From HT1-32 sp040219025 (GTDB lineage: Bacteria > Pseudomonadota > Alphaproteobacteria > Rhodospirillales > HT1-32): 64,000 nt of DNA. The stretch is from NCBI GenBank assembly GCA_040219025.1, contig JAVJTE010000006.1, positions 1 to 64,000 of the forward strand, written 5' to 3'. The number at the start of each line of letters is the position of its first letter. Within the stretch, counting starts at the first letter, position 1. Below the pieces are notes generated by a model. That model worked only from the letters and a program-made list of their open reading frames with translations, had not been told where the DNA came from and did not search any database. This document shows, piece by piece, positions 32,214 to 42,300 of this stretch. The position numbers and the translations under genes are program-made.

Positions 32214-33398
32214 TTAAATCAATGCTGCAATCCTGTTGCCTGGCAAGCGTTCCAGCCTTCCGGCCAGTTCCATTTCCAGCAGCGCAGATGCAGCTTCCTG
32301 ATGCGAGAGTTGGCATTCATCCAGCAGTTCGTCAACCGTGACCGGTGTAGATGACAGCAATGAGATCAGGCTGGATTTCGCCTCGCGGGAGGAAAAAGCA
32401 CGTTCGTCAGGGCAGGAAAATTCTGTTTCTGCAGGCCATTGCGGGGTTTCCGGCAGCCGCGTCCGGGTGGCCAGTTCTTCGATAATATCATCGGCCCGTT
32501 CCAGCAGTTGCGCCCCCTGACGAAGCAGCCAGTTCGGACCTTCCGACCGTGGATCAAGCGGAAAGCCGGGCACGGCGAACACCTCCCGTCCCTGTTCCAG
32601 GGCCAGCCGGGCGGTGATCAGTGAGCCGGACCGGCGGTTTGCCTCAATCACTGCGACCGCCCGCGACATGCCGGAGATCAACCGGTTGCGCCGGGGGAAA
32701 TTCGCCGCCTGCGCCGCCGTGCCTGCCGGGAATTCACTGATGATGGCCGCATCTTCCGACATCCGCAGGAACAGATCACGGTTCTGCGGCGGATAAATGA
32801 CATCCAGCCCGCAGCCGAGCACGCCGACCGTTCCGGTTGGCAATGCCCCTTCATGCGCTGCCGCATCAATCCCGCGGGCCAGACCGGAGGCAATGACAAA
32901 CCCGCCCTCGCCCAGTTCCCGGGCAAGTTTGCGGGCATAGTTGCGCCCGTTCGCCGAGGCATTGCGGGCACCGACAATCCCAACCATCGGCCTGGTCAGG
33001 AGTTCCGCCGACCCCAGCACCCCGATAACCGGGGGTGCATCCTCGGTTTCCGCCAGCCAGCGGGGGTAATAGGAATCGAGATAGGTAAGCAGGATCGCAC
33101 CAAGACTCCTTGCTGCCGCAATCTCGCGTTCGACCTCTTCCGCCGGTGGTATTTTCACAGGACGCCTTCGACCACCGGCACGGGCCAGGTCCGGCAGTGC
33201 ATCGAGCGAGGCCCGGGCAGAGCCGAAACGCCGGACCAGACGGTGATAGGTCAGCGGGCCGACATTTTCCGAGCGGATCAGCCGAAGAATATCGACAAGG
33301 CTGTTTCCATCCGCGGACGGTGATTGTTGCTGTGCTGAAATGGCTGCCTCCTCTGGCCGGGTTAAGCCGGTTTGCCTGCATCTGGCAGAGGCCGTCAC
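32214..33398 (-). CDS. dprA: DNA-processing protein DprA
   Basis: DprA loads RecA on incoming single-stranded DNA during natural transformation, and is kept by many bacteria not known to be competent. The 394-residue protein has an N-terminal helical SAM-like region (LRLIRSENVGPLTYHRLVRR), the Rossmann core with VGIVGARNASANGRNYARKL and SGLARGIDAAAHEGAL, and the NFPRRNRLISGMSRAVAVIE signature. A C-terminal winged-helix (DML1-like) segment follows. It starts with GTG at 33398; the first 30 residues are not conserved and the start may lie further in. It is between plsY (24 bp) and topA. Confidence 0.95.
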   Translation of the reverse strand: MTASARCRQTGLTRPEEAAISAQQQSPSADGNSLVDILRLIRSENVGPLTYHRLVRRFGSARASLDALPDLARAGGRRRPVKIPPAEEVEREIAAARSLGAILLTYLDSYYPRWLAETEDAPPVIGVLGSAELLTRPMVGIVGARNASANGRNYARKLARELGEGGFVIASGLARGIDAAAHEGALPTGTVGVLGCGLDVIYPPQNRDLFLRMSEDAAIISEFPAGTAAQAANFPRRNRLISGMSRAVAVIEANRRSGSLITARLALEQGREVFAVPGFPLDPRSEGPNWLLRQGAQLLERADDIIEELATRTRLPETPQWPAETEFSCPDERAFSSREAKSSLISLLSSTPVTVDELLDECQLSHQEAASALLEMELAGRLERLPGNRIAALI

Positions 33399-33422
33399 AG
33401 GATCAGAGGCGATATGGAGAGG

Positions 33423-34037
33423 TCAGACGGCTTTTTTCTTCTTCTCGACCCGGGGTTCTTCACCTTTCAGCAGGCGGCGGATATTCGCATGGTGGCGAAT
33501 CCAGACCAGCAGAGCCAAAGCGGCAAAGGCGTAGATGACCGTTTCCGGCTTATCCAGGGCAAAGCCGAAGACTGGTGCCACAGCGACCGCGACCAGTGCC
33601 GCCAGTGACGAGAACCGGAACAGAAGAAAGACAACAAGCCAGGTCAGGCAGGCCCCCGCACCCAGCATCCAGTCCGCAGCCAGCATGACGCCAAGAACGG
33701 TCGCCACACCCTTGCCACCCCTGAACCCGAGCCAGACCGGAAAACAGTGCCCGAGGACCGCGGCAACACCGGCAACCAGCCCTGCCTCAAGCCCGGCAAA
33801 CCAGAGCCCGGCCAGAACGGCCACCGCACCCTTGCCTCCGTCGAGCAGCAGCGTTGCCGCCGCCAGCCCCTTCCGTCCGGTCCGCAACACATTGGTCGCA
33901 CCGATATTGCCGGAACCGATTGACCGGACATCACCGAGACCCGCAGCGCGGGTCAGCAGCAGACCGAACGGGATGGAGCCGAGAAGGTATCCCGCAACAA
34001 GCCAGATGAGGAGTTCAGCGCCCATGTCCGGCATCAT
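33423..34037 (-). CDS. plsY: Glycerol-3-phosphate acyltransferase PlsY
   Basis: An inner-membrane enzyme that transfers the acyl group from acyl-phosphate to glycerol-3-phosphate, the first step of phospholipid synthesis. Several hydrophobic segments are visible, and the three PlsY motifs are present: GSIPFGLLL with SIGSGNIGATNVLRTGRKG, a GHCFPVWLGFRGGKGVAT loop, and a later Ala-rich helix. Length (204 aa) is normal; the end KGEEPRVEKKKKAV is a basic cytoplasmic tail. Start ATG at 34037; a second ATG four codons later would also work. It lies 8 bp after pyrC in the same transcript. Confidence 0.96.
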   Translation of the reverse strand: MMPDMGAELLIWLVAGYLLGSIPFGLLLTRAAGLGDVRSIGSGNIGATNVLRTGRKGLAAATLLLDGGKGAVAVLAGLWFAGLEAGLVAGVAAVLGHCFPVWLGFRGGKGVATVLGVMLAADWMLGAGACLTWLVVFLLFRFSSLAALVAVAVAPVFGFALDKPETVIYAFAALALLVWIRHHANIRRLLKGEEPRVEKKKKAV

Positions 34038-34045
34038 AAGTCAGC

Positions 34046-35338
34046 TTAACGCTCAAAGACCAGCCGTCCGTCGACCATCGTCCTGAGGACACGACCCTGT
34101 ACCGGACGTCCGTCGAAGGGTGAGTTCTTCGACTTGCTGTGGAATTTGGCGGGATCGATTTTCCAGCCGATATTCGGATCAAACACGGTGATATCCGCCT
34201 GATGGCCGATTTTCAGCTGACCAGCTTCCAGCCCCAGAACCCGGGCCGGCTCGCATGTCACCTTGCCAATCGCCTCAATCAGGCTGAGGTGGCCATTGTG
34301 ATAAAGCTCCAGCGTGATCGGCAGCAGCGTCTCCAGCCCGATACCGCCGGGTTCTGCCTGACTCATCGGCTGGCGCTTGCCATCCACCGGCTGCGGCGCA
34401 TGGTCGGAGGCAATGGCATCGATCGTGCCATCGCGCAACCCTTCGATAATGGCCTGACGATCCGCCTCTGACCGCAACGGCGGCGACAGTTTGGCGAAGG
34501 TCCGGTAATCGCCGACCGCCAGCTCGTTCAGTGCGAAATAGGGCGGCGCGGTCTCTGCCGTCACCGGCAGACCGCGCGCCTTTGCCCGGCGAATGATATC
34601 AACCGCGTCGGCGGTCGACAGATGCGCCGCGTGATATCTGGCGCCGGTCAGTTCCACCAGCCGCATATCACGTTCCAGCAGGATTGCCTCTGCCGCCACC
34701 GGAATGCCCGCCAGCCCGAGACGGGTGGCCATTTCACCTTCATTTATATCGCCGGTTGCCAGCGTCGGCTCTTCCGGGTGCTGAATGACCAGAAAATCGA
34801 ATGTCGCGGCATAACCGAGTACCCGGCGCATGACCTGGGCGTTGGCGATGGCCCGCACACCATCAGTGAAGCCGAGCGCACCGGCATCGGCGAGCATGGC
34901 CATTTCGGCCAGCCCGTCGCCCTGCAGCCCCTTGGTCGCCGCCCCGTAGGCATAAACCTTTGCCAGCCCGACCAGCCGGGCACGACGGGCCACAAATTCC
35001 AGTACCGCCTCTTCATCCAGCACCGGATCGGTGTTCGGCAGGCAGACCATCGAGGTCACACCACCGGCCACTGCCGCCTGTCCGCCGGTCGCCAGGGTCT
35101 CCTTGTGCTCCTCGCCGGGGTCGCGAAGCTGAACCCGCATATCCACCAGACCCGGCGCCAGATACTTGCCGGCACAATCGATGATCGTGGTCCCGGCCGG
35201 CACTGATTTCGCCGTCACGGACGGACCGACCTCTGCGATGATCTCCTCTGAAATCAGCACGCCGCCCGGTGCGTCCAGACCGCTCGCCGGGTCCAGCAGA
35301 TGTGCGTTTACCAGAGCTGTCCTGGAGGTTCCCATCAT
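34046..35338 (-). CDS. pyrC: Dihydroorotase-like protein, probably non-catalytic
   Basis: A 430-residue amidohydrolase of the type I DHOase family. Most family landmarks are present (CLPNTDP, YHAAHLST, AIASDHAPQ, FDPN near the end). But the HxH metal-binding pair expected in PGL(V/I)DxHxHxR is Arg68-Val69-Gln70 (PGLVDMRVQLRDPG). Loss of this pair is the known mark of the non-catalytic DHOase-like subunits (PyrC'/PyrX type) that build the complex with aspartate carbamoyltransferase. It overlaps pyrB by 4 bp, which fits a 1:1 partner. If so, an active DHOase must be encoded elsewhere in the genome. Assignment to the family is certain; lack of activity is inferred. Confidence 0.9.
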   Translation of the reverse strand: MMGTSRTALVNAHLLDPASGLDAPGGVLISEEIIAEVGPSVTAKSVPAGTTIIDCAGKYLAPGLVDMRVQLRDPGEEHKETLATGGQAAVAGGVTSMVCLPNTDPVLDEEAVLEFVARRARLVGLAKVYAYGAATKGLQGDGLAEMAMLADAGALGFTDGVRAIANAQVMRRVLGYAATFDFLVIQHPEEPTLATGDINEGEMATRLGLAGIPVAAEAILLERDMRLVELTGARYHAAHLSTADAVDIIRRAKARGLPVTAETAPPYFALNELAVGDYRTFAKLSPPLRSEADRQAIIEGLRDGTIDAIASDHAPQPVDGKRQPMSQAEPGGIGLETLLPITLELYHNGHLSLIEAIGKVTCEPARVLGLEAGQLKIGHQADITVFDPNIGWKIDPAKFHSKSKNSPFDGRPVQGRVLRTMVDGRLVFER

Positions 35339-36303
35339 CGGTTCCTCTGGCCGGGTTCAATGACATTGCCGGCAAGAATTTCCAGACAGGCCATCCGTAC
35401 AGCAACACCCATTTCCACCTGTTCGCGGATCACGCTGCGCTCAAAATCGTCGGCGACTTCCGAATCAATCTCGACACCGCGGTTCATCGGACCGGGATGC
35501 ATGATCAGCGCATCCGGTTTTGCCAGACGGAGTTTTTCATAGTCGAGGCCAAAGAACCGGAAATATTCGCGCACGGTCGGAATATAGCTGCCCTGCATCC
35601 GCTCCAGCTGGACGCGCAGCATCATCACGATATCAACGTCAGCCAGCCCTTTTGCCATATCATTGTATGTTTCAACCCCCATCCGTTCGATGCCGGTCGG
35701 CAGCAGCGTTTTCGGCGCGACCAGCCGTACCCGCGCACCCATGGTGGTCAGCAGATGAATGTTCGAGCGGGCAACCCGCGAGTGCATGATGTCACCGCAA
35801 ATCGCAACCGTCAGCCCCTCCAGCCGGCCAATACGCCGGCGGATGGTCAGGGCATCAAGCAATGCCTGGGTGGGATGTTCATGCCAGCCGTCGCCGGCAT
35901 TGATGACCGCGCAATTGACCTTTTCCGCCAGCAGATTGACCGCACCGGAGTCCGGGTGGCGAACAGCCAGCACATCCGGATGCATGGCGTTCAGTGTCAC
36001 CGCCGTATCCAGCAGGGTCTCCCCCTTGCTGACCGCACTGGCCGAAACATTCATATTGATGACATCGCCGCCAAGGCGCTTGCCGGCAAGTTCAAAGGAT
36101 GTCCGGGTGCGGGTCGAGTTCTCGAAAAACAGATTGATCAGGGTGCGCCCGCGCAGCACCGACTTTTTTTTGTCGGTCTGGCGATTCTGTTCAACGTATG
36201 ATTCCGCCTTGTCCAGCAGCGTGGTAATCTCGACAGGGGACAGACCCTCGATTCCCAGAAGGTGGCGGTGCGGGAACGGGAACTGGTCAGATGGCAGGGT
36301 CAT
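35335..36303 (-). CDS. pyrB: Aspartate carbamoyltransferase, catalytic chain
   Basis: Makes carbamoyl-aspartate from carbamoyl phosphate and aspartate, the committed step of pyrimidine synthesis. The 322-residue sequence shows the carbamoyl-phosphate motif FFENSTRTRTSFELAGKRLG, the HPTQALLDALTIRR segment (WHEHPTQALLD) and the aspartate-binding late segment PGPMNRGVEID. The ATG at 36303 gives a normal N-terminus. It is the first gene of the minus-strand run pyrB-pyrC-plsY-dprA-topA-rnr. No pyrI is present, as expected when a DHOase-like partner takes part in the holoenzyme. Confidence 0.97.
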   Translation of the reverse strand: MTLPSDQFPFPHRHLLGIEGLSPVEITTLLDKAESYVEQNRQTDKKKSVLRGRTLINLFFENSTRTRTSFELAGKRLGGDVINMNVSASAVSKGETLLDTAVTLNAMHPDVLAVRHPDSGAVNLLAEKVNCAVINAGDGWHEHPTQALLDALTIRRRIGRLEGLTVAICGDIMHSRVARSNIHLLTTMGARVRLVAPKTLLPTGIERMGVETYNDMAKGLADVDIVMMLRVQLERMQGSYIPTVREYFRFFGLDYEKLRLAKPDALIMHPGPMNRGVEIDSEVADDFERSVIREQVEMGVAVRMACLEILAGNVIEPGQRNR

Positions 36304-36482
36304 TAAAAGACGATTTTATATGGAGAGCCGGGCTTCGTCGCAAGTCAATCCGGTGCCCGTCCTGCAAATGCCGGAAATCGGCCCCCTCTACCGCGGACAA
36401 AGATTTTCCTGTTAACCAGATTTTTCATCTCTTGTGGTCGACTCGGTGATAACAGGAATTACAGGGACCGGAATCAGAAGGC

Positions 36483-37901
36483 ATGGAGAAAGCCGCGCGT
36501 CAGCAGCCAATTGCCCGTCAGGCGGAACTGGCCGCAGCCATCGAGGCTGCGGAAAAGCTGTCGGCGCGTAATCCCCTCGATGCCCGGCCCTCCATGATTC
36601 TGGCCGAAGCCTATGCCGCACTCGGCAACCCGTCGCGGCGAACATTGCATACCGCACGGATCGTCAAGCTGCGTCCGAAAGACTCCCGGTTGCGCCTTCA
36701 GCACGCATCGGCACTCTGTGACAGTGGTGATTATGTCCGCGCCGAACGTCATGCCCGCACCGCCACCCAGCTTGACCCGAACAATCCCGATGCCTGGGCT
36801 GTATTGTCAGAAATTCTGCGCCTTGCCGGTAATGCGAAACAGGCGCTGGCATCCGCCAGAATCGCCCTCGCCTACACACCCGGTCACCCGCTGGCCCGCG
36901 CCTGTCTGGCACATGCCCTGAAAGCCAATGGCAAGATGGAAGCCGCCTGCGAAGCCTATCGGACCGCAATCGAGACCAATCCGGACGAACCTGGCCTGTG
37001 GCACGGCTATATCGAAAGCATGGTTGCCAGCGGTCGCCACGAACAGGCCGTCAAGCTGGCGCAGGACGCCCTGATCTATAATGACAACGACAGTGGCCTG
37101 CGCCTGAAGATTGCCGATCTTTACGAATCGACCGGGCGGACAGCAGCAGCGGCAACTGCATTACGACCGATTCCGAAGGGTGATCCGAATTATCTGAAAG
37201 CCCGACAACAGCTGGCCCGGCTCAACCGCCACATCCAGAAGGCGACCCGCCGGATCGATGCGCATGCGGTCCCCGCCAAACCCACCGCGACCCAGCCCAG
37301 TCACTTTCAGGAACGTCGTCTGAAGGAAGGGGCTGCCGCCCGTCCGCTGCCCTCCCCCGTACGTGACGAACTGGCCGAGGCTTTGCTGCGCGCCACCGGT
37401 CGACGCGGTGCCCGGTGGCGGGTGATCGAGGTCGGCTGCGGCCATGGGGAATTCGCCGATATCCTGACCCCTTATGCCGCCCACCTGATGGGGGTGGATG
37501 ATGATCTGGAAAGTCTCCGCGCGGCACGGAAAACCGACTGTTACGACATGCTGCGCTACCGCCCGGTGGACTACCCGGCTCCGTCCGTGCCAGCGAAATC
37601 CTGCGACCTGATTGTTGCCGGTGACGCCCTGTCCCGGGCGATTGACATCCCGGCGCTGTTTTCAGCTGCCCGTGACGTGCTGATCCGGGGCGGCTATTTC
37701 GCCTGCGTGATCTGGTCCCAGCCGCCAAAATCATTTGCCCGCCCGAAAAGCGATCACTTCGTCGCACGCCGGATCGAAGACATCACCCAGATCGCTTCCG
37801 AATCGTGGTTTCTTCCGGTCTACAGTGTCCGCGCGGTTGTCGATCAGCCCAAGGGCGGGCTGGTCGGTCTTGGCCGGATCATGGTATTTCAGCGCCAGTA
37901 G
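36483..37901 (+). CDS. TPR protein fused to a class I methyltransferase, 472 aa
   Basis: Residues 10-250 are tetratricopeptide repeats (for example ARTATQLDPNNPDAWAVLSE and RTAIETNPDEPGLWHGYIES). Residues 290-470 form a SAM-dependent methyltransferase with motif I RVIEVGCGHGEFADIL and a motif II/post II region (DLIVAGDALSRAIDIPALFS, then VLIRGGYFACVIW). The design suggests that a protein partner is recognised by the TPR part and that a small molecule or protein is methylated; the target is unknown. It is divergent from pyrB and upstream of phaZ with a 110-bp gap that carries an operator-like palindrome. AGAAGG precedes the ATG. Confidence 0.8.
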   Translation: MEKAARQQPIARQAELAAAIEAAEKLSARNPLDARPSMILAEAYAALGNPSRRTLHTARIVKLRPKDSRLRLQHASALCDSGDYVRAERHARTATQLDPNNPDAWAVLSEILRLAGNAKQALASARIALAYTPGHPLARACLAHALKANGKMEAACEAYRTAIETNPDEPGLWHGYIESMVASGRHEQAVKLAQDALIYNDNDSGLRLKIADLYESTGRTAAAATALRPIPKGDPNYLKARQQLARLNRHIQKATRRIDAHAVPAKPTATQPSHFQERRLKEGAAARPLPSPVRDELAEALLRATGRRGARWRVIEVGCGHGEFADILTPYAAHLMGVDDDLESLRAARKTDCYDMLRYRPVDYPAPSVPAKSCDLIVAGDALSRAIDIPALFSAARDVLIRGGYFACVIWSQPPKSFARPKSDHFVARRIEDITQIASESWFLPVYSVRAVVDQPKGGLVGLGRIMVFQRQ

Positions 37902-37905
37902 CACC

Positions 37906-37917
37906 CTGCAACAGCAG
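37906..37917. promoter_or_regulatory. CTGC-N4-GCAG palindrome upstream of phaZ
   Basis: CTGC AACA GCAG lies 95 bp before the phaZ start. It resembles the TGC-rich CTGC-N3/4-GCAG operators described for the PHA-sensing repressor PhaR of Paracoccus. It also directly follows the stop codon of the previous gene, so it may be chance. Confidence 0.4.
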
Positions 37918-38011
37918 GTACCGGACCTGCCAAAACAATATGTTGCACCGCACCAATTCACGTGCTGCTATGATTTATCTAGATTATTTCTCAGGCTTCA
38001 GGACCATCCAG

Positions 38012-39361
38012 ATGCTGAACTACCAGACTTTCGAAATGGCACACGCCATGCTGGCCCCGTTGCGGTGGGGTGCAAGACGGCTCAAGTTCCAGATGGAACT
38101 GCCGATGATCCTGTTTGGCGAGAACGAGGTCGCCAGGCGCATGACAGCCGGTATCGAAGTCTTTGAAAACCTGACCAAACGCTACGGCAAACCCGATTTC
38201 GGCATTAATGAAACCCGTATCCACGGCCTGCCGGTGCCGATCACCGAAGAAGTCGTGATGGAAAAACCGTTCTGCCGGCTGCTGCATTTCAACCGCGACG
38301 AATCGGTCATCGGCAAGCGATACGACCCCAAGGTGCTGCTGGTGGCCCCGCTCTCCGGTCACTATGCGACTCTGTTGCGCGGCACGGCAAAAGCGATGGT
38401 TTCAGAGCATAATCTGTATGTAACGGACTGGACGGATGCCCGCGAAGTACCGGTTCATGATGGTGATTTCGGATTCGAGGATTATGTCGATTACCTGATC
38501 GACTTCATCCGCTTTCTCGGACCGAACACCCATGTAATGGCGGTCTGTCAGCCATCGGTCCCGGCGCTTGCCGCCGTTGCGGTAATGGCTGCACAGAATG
38601 ATCCCTGTCAGCCGGCAAGCCTGACCATGATGGGCGGGCCGATTGACACCAGACGCAACCCGACAGCGGTCAACCTGCTGGCGCAGGAAAAGCCGATGTC
38701 CTGGTTTGAGGGCAATGTCATCATGCATGTGCCGTTTCCCCATCCCGGTTTCTCACGCGCCGTCTATCCCGGTTATATCCAGCTGTCCGGCTTCATGACG
38801 ATGAATCTCGACCGCCATATCACCGCCCATCAGAACCTGTTCGATCACCTTGTGAAGGGTGATTGCGATTCGGTTGATCAGCACCACAAATTCTATGATG
38901 AATATCTTTCGGTGATGGACCTGCCGGCCGAATTCTATCTTGAGACCATCGAGCGGGTCTTTCAGCAGCACCACCTTCCGGACGGCAAGCTGATGCATCG
39001 CGGGGTGCCGGTCGACTGTGCCGCCATCCGAAAGACCGCCATCATGACCGTCGAGGGTGAAAAAGACGATATCTGCGGTCTGGGACAGACCGAAGCAGCA
39101 CAGGATCTCTGCGTCAATGTCCCGGCTGATGAACGCTATCACTATGTCCAGGCCGGCGTTGGTCATTACGGCGTGTTCAACGGCACCCGCTGGCGGACAG
39201 AAATTCAGCCGCGCATCCGTGAATTCATTCGTACCATCCAGTTCAAAAGACTGACCGGGTCGGACGCATCCTCCTATGGCCTGCCCTACCGCAGCCTGCA
39301 GGAAAACCGGGAACAGGAAGTCGACTGGCAAAATGTTCACGACATGAGCAAGGCCAGCTGA
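38012..39361 (+). CDS. phaZ: Intracellular polyhydroxyalkanoate depolymerase
   Basis: Breaks down the storage polymer poly(3-hydroxybutyrate) on granules. The 449-residue protein matches the PhaZ family from start (MLNYQTFEMAHAMLAPLRWG) to end, including the VCQPSVPALAAVAVMAAQND segment. In Ralstonia the corresponding Cys183 is the nucleophile in place of the lipase Ser; here it is Cys179. The later His is in VGHYGVFNG. The ATG at 38012 was chosen because it begins the family N-terminus and has AGGA upstream; the frame is open well upstream through the previous gene. No phaC or phasin gene is adjacent, so PHA synthesis must be encoded elsewhere. Confidence 0.93.
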   Translation: MLNYQTFEMAHAMLAPLRWGARRLKFQMELPMILFGENEVARRMTAGIEVFENLTKRYGKPDFGINETRIHGLPVPITEEVVMEKPFCRLLHFNRDESVIGKRYDPKVLLVAPLSGHYATLLRGTAKAMVSEHNLYVTDWTDAREVPVHDGDFGFEDYVDYLIDFIRFLGPNTHVMAVCQPSVPALAAVAVMAAQNDPCQPASLTMMGGPIDTRRNPTAVNLLAQEKPMSWFEGNVIMHVPFPHPGFSRAVYPGYIQLSGFMTMNLDRHITAHQNLFDHLVKGDCDSVDQHHKFYDEYLSVMDLPAEFYLETIERVFQQHHLPDGKLMHRGVPVDCAAIRKTAIMTVEGEKDDICGLGQTEAAQDLCVNVPADERYHYVQAGVGHYGVFNGTRWRTEIQPRIREFIRTIQFKRLTGSDASSYGLPYRSLQENREQEVDWQNVHDMSKAS

Positions 39362-39398
39362 AAAATACTTCTGGCCACCTGCGGGCTTATTCGTAACG

Positions 39399-42300
39399 TT
39401 GTCTGACCTGAACAAGTCAGATCGTACCTTGAGCGCGGAACAGACAAAAAAGCCTGATCGGCGAATAGCATATGTCATTGTAATTGCCGTAATATTTACG
39501 GGAATATGCTCGTCGTTTGTCTATTTCCTGTATAACAGCGTTACCGATATCAATCATATCTGGATCAATCAGAACGAAAAGAGCCTGCAAAAGATAGACG
39601 CACTTACGCAGGTGTATCGCCATCTTGGTTACGGCGGTTTTATCCATAATTTCAAGAATTACGTCCTCCGGGAAGACCCCGGATATATGGAGGCCGCACA
39701 GTCCGACCTGTCACTGGCCAGCAAGGCAATCGATGATCTCCGGCAAACCCTGCTGAAGCCGGAAGACCAGGCAGCGCTCGGGATACTCAGCAACACGCTG
39801 GAGGAATATCAGCAGAACCTGATCGAGGTCAGCGAGCAGATCTCCTCCGGGGCAACAACCTCTCAGCTCGACCAGATCGCAAAGGTCAATGATAGTGCGG
39901 CGATCTCCGCCATGCGTATGCTGGTCAATGACATCGTGACGGAAAGCAGGAATTCCCAGACGATTACAAGCGCCGCGATCGACCGTACATTGTCAGTACT
40001 GTTGCTGGGCCTCTTCCTGCTTCCTGCCATTCTGATCGCCGCATGGGGTTCCGTCGTCCTGATCCGACGGCTTGTCGCGACGCAGATCGCTTTCGACAAG
40101 GAGCGGACACGTCTCAAGCTGATGGTGGATAATATCGACCAGGGAATCACTCTGCTGGATCCCGACCTCCGGCATGTTGTGATGAATGAGCAGTTCAACG
40201 AGATTACCGGCTATCCCCGGGACGTTGTTTATGTCGGCACTTCGATTGAGGCCGCCTTCCGGTATGACGCTGAACGGGGAGAACTGGGCGACGGAGATGC
40301 CGAGGCCAACATCGCAGAGCGAATGGCCCAGATCCGTGAGCATGAGGCCCGCGAATATACCCGTGTCCGACCGGACGGAACCGTTCTTGATGTCCGCCGA
40401 AAACCCATCGAAGGCGGTGGATATGTTACGACCTTTACCGATGTAACCCATCGGGTTCGCTCCGAAGAAGCGCTTGCTGCTGCCAAATCCGAGGCGGAAG
40501 CGGCAAATGCTGCAAAAAGCCAGTTTCTGGCAAATATGAGCCATGAAATCCGCACCCCGATGAATGCGATCATCGGCCTCAGTCATATGGCCCTGAAAGG
40601 TGATATCGACGCCCGGACAAAAGACTATCTGTCGAAGGTCCACAGTGCGGCCAGATCGTTGCTCGGCGTGATCAATGATATTCTTGATTTCTCAAAGATC
40701 GAAGCCGGCAAGCTGACTGTCGAAGATGTTCCGTTCCTGCTTGATGATGTCCTGCAGGGCGTGACCACTCTTGTTGGCGATACCGCAACCGAGAAGGGTC
40801 TGGAACTGGTTTTCTGGACCGAACCAGATGTCCCGAGATCACTGGTCGGAGATCCTCTCCGGCTTGGTCAGATCATTACAAATCTGCTCAGTAACGCGGT
40901 CAAGTTCACGGAAAAGGGCGAAATTATCGTCCGGATACGCTGCACGGAACATCATGAGACGTCAGCCCGCCTGACAGTTTCGGTCAGCGATACCGGGATC
41001 GGTCTGTCGGAAGACCAGATCGGTCGTCTGTTTACGTCCTTCTCGCAGGCCGACGGGTCGACCACCCGCAAGTTTGGCGGAACCGGCCTCGGCCTCTCGA
41101 TCTGCAAGCGTCTTGTTGAGCTGATGGACGGTGACATCAGCGTCGACAGCAAGGACGGTGCCGGCAGCACATTCACATTTACCGTAAAGCTTGGCGTCCG
41201 GGACGGGCACAGCCACCGCAGCCTGCACGAGGTGATTGACCCCAAAAGCCTCAGGGTTCTGGTGGTTGACGACAATCTCACCGCCCGCACAATCCTCGGC
41301 GATACACTTGAAAGTCTGGGCTTTTCCCATGTCGATCTGATTGGTGACGGTCCGGGCGCTATCGAAAAGATAACTGAGGATGTCCGCGCCGGGAAAACCT
41401 ACGATCTGATGCTTCTGGACTGGCACATGCCGGGAATGGACGGGCTGGAAACCTTCCGCCGGGTTCAGTCGGTTTGCGGTACCGAGACCATGCCGGCAAC
41501 TTTTCTGGTCACCGCGCATGCACGGGAAGTGATCATGCGACAGGCAGAGAAACTGAAAATTTCGGCCTTCCTCACCAAGCCACTGAATACATCCATTCTG
41601 ATGGACGCCATCGTCAATCACTTCGGTGGTCATGATCAGAGCCGTCTCATCCGGCAGGGCGCGGAGATATCAGAATCAGAAATCACCGAACAGCTCGGCG
41701 GACTTCGGGTCCTGCTGGCAGAAGATAACGAGATCAACCAGCAGGTCGCCCGGGAGATCATGGAAGATGTCGGGATACAGGTAACAATCGCTGATAATGG
41801 CCGGATTGCGGTTGAGAAGGTGCTGGCAGGACCGGACCTGTACGATCTGGTCCTGATGGATCTCCAGATGCCGGAGATGGACGGCTATGAGGCGACAGCC
41901 AGAATACTGGACATGCCCGGCGCGAAGGATCTGCCCGTCATTGCCATGACAGCGCATGCGCTTGTCGAAGAACAGGAGAAGTGCAAGGCCGCCGGGATGG
42001 TCGACCATATCGCCAAACCGATCGACACCTACATCTTTTTTCAGACACTGACCAGACACGCCCCTGCCAGCCTTCGCAATCGCCCGCGACTGGTCAAATC
42101 CGGTGATCCTGCTGCCGGCTTGGCCCTGAGTCTGCAATCATCGCCCCAACCGGCCCGGGTTATGACAACCTTATCTGGCGAGGTTGCCGGGAAGCTGGAT
42201 GAAATACGCAGCCGAAGCGGACTGAAGCCTGATTCCTTCAACAAACTGGCAAGTGACTTCATTGCGTCTTATCAGGACTTCCCTGAAAAACTGACCACGG

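Noticed and set aside
37805..38011. 5' extension of phaZ by 69 codons
   Set aside because: It would overlap the methyltransferase gene, its sequence is Cys/Arg-rich and unlike PhaZ, and a better start with ribosome site exists at 38012.
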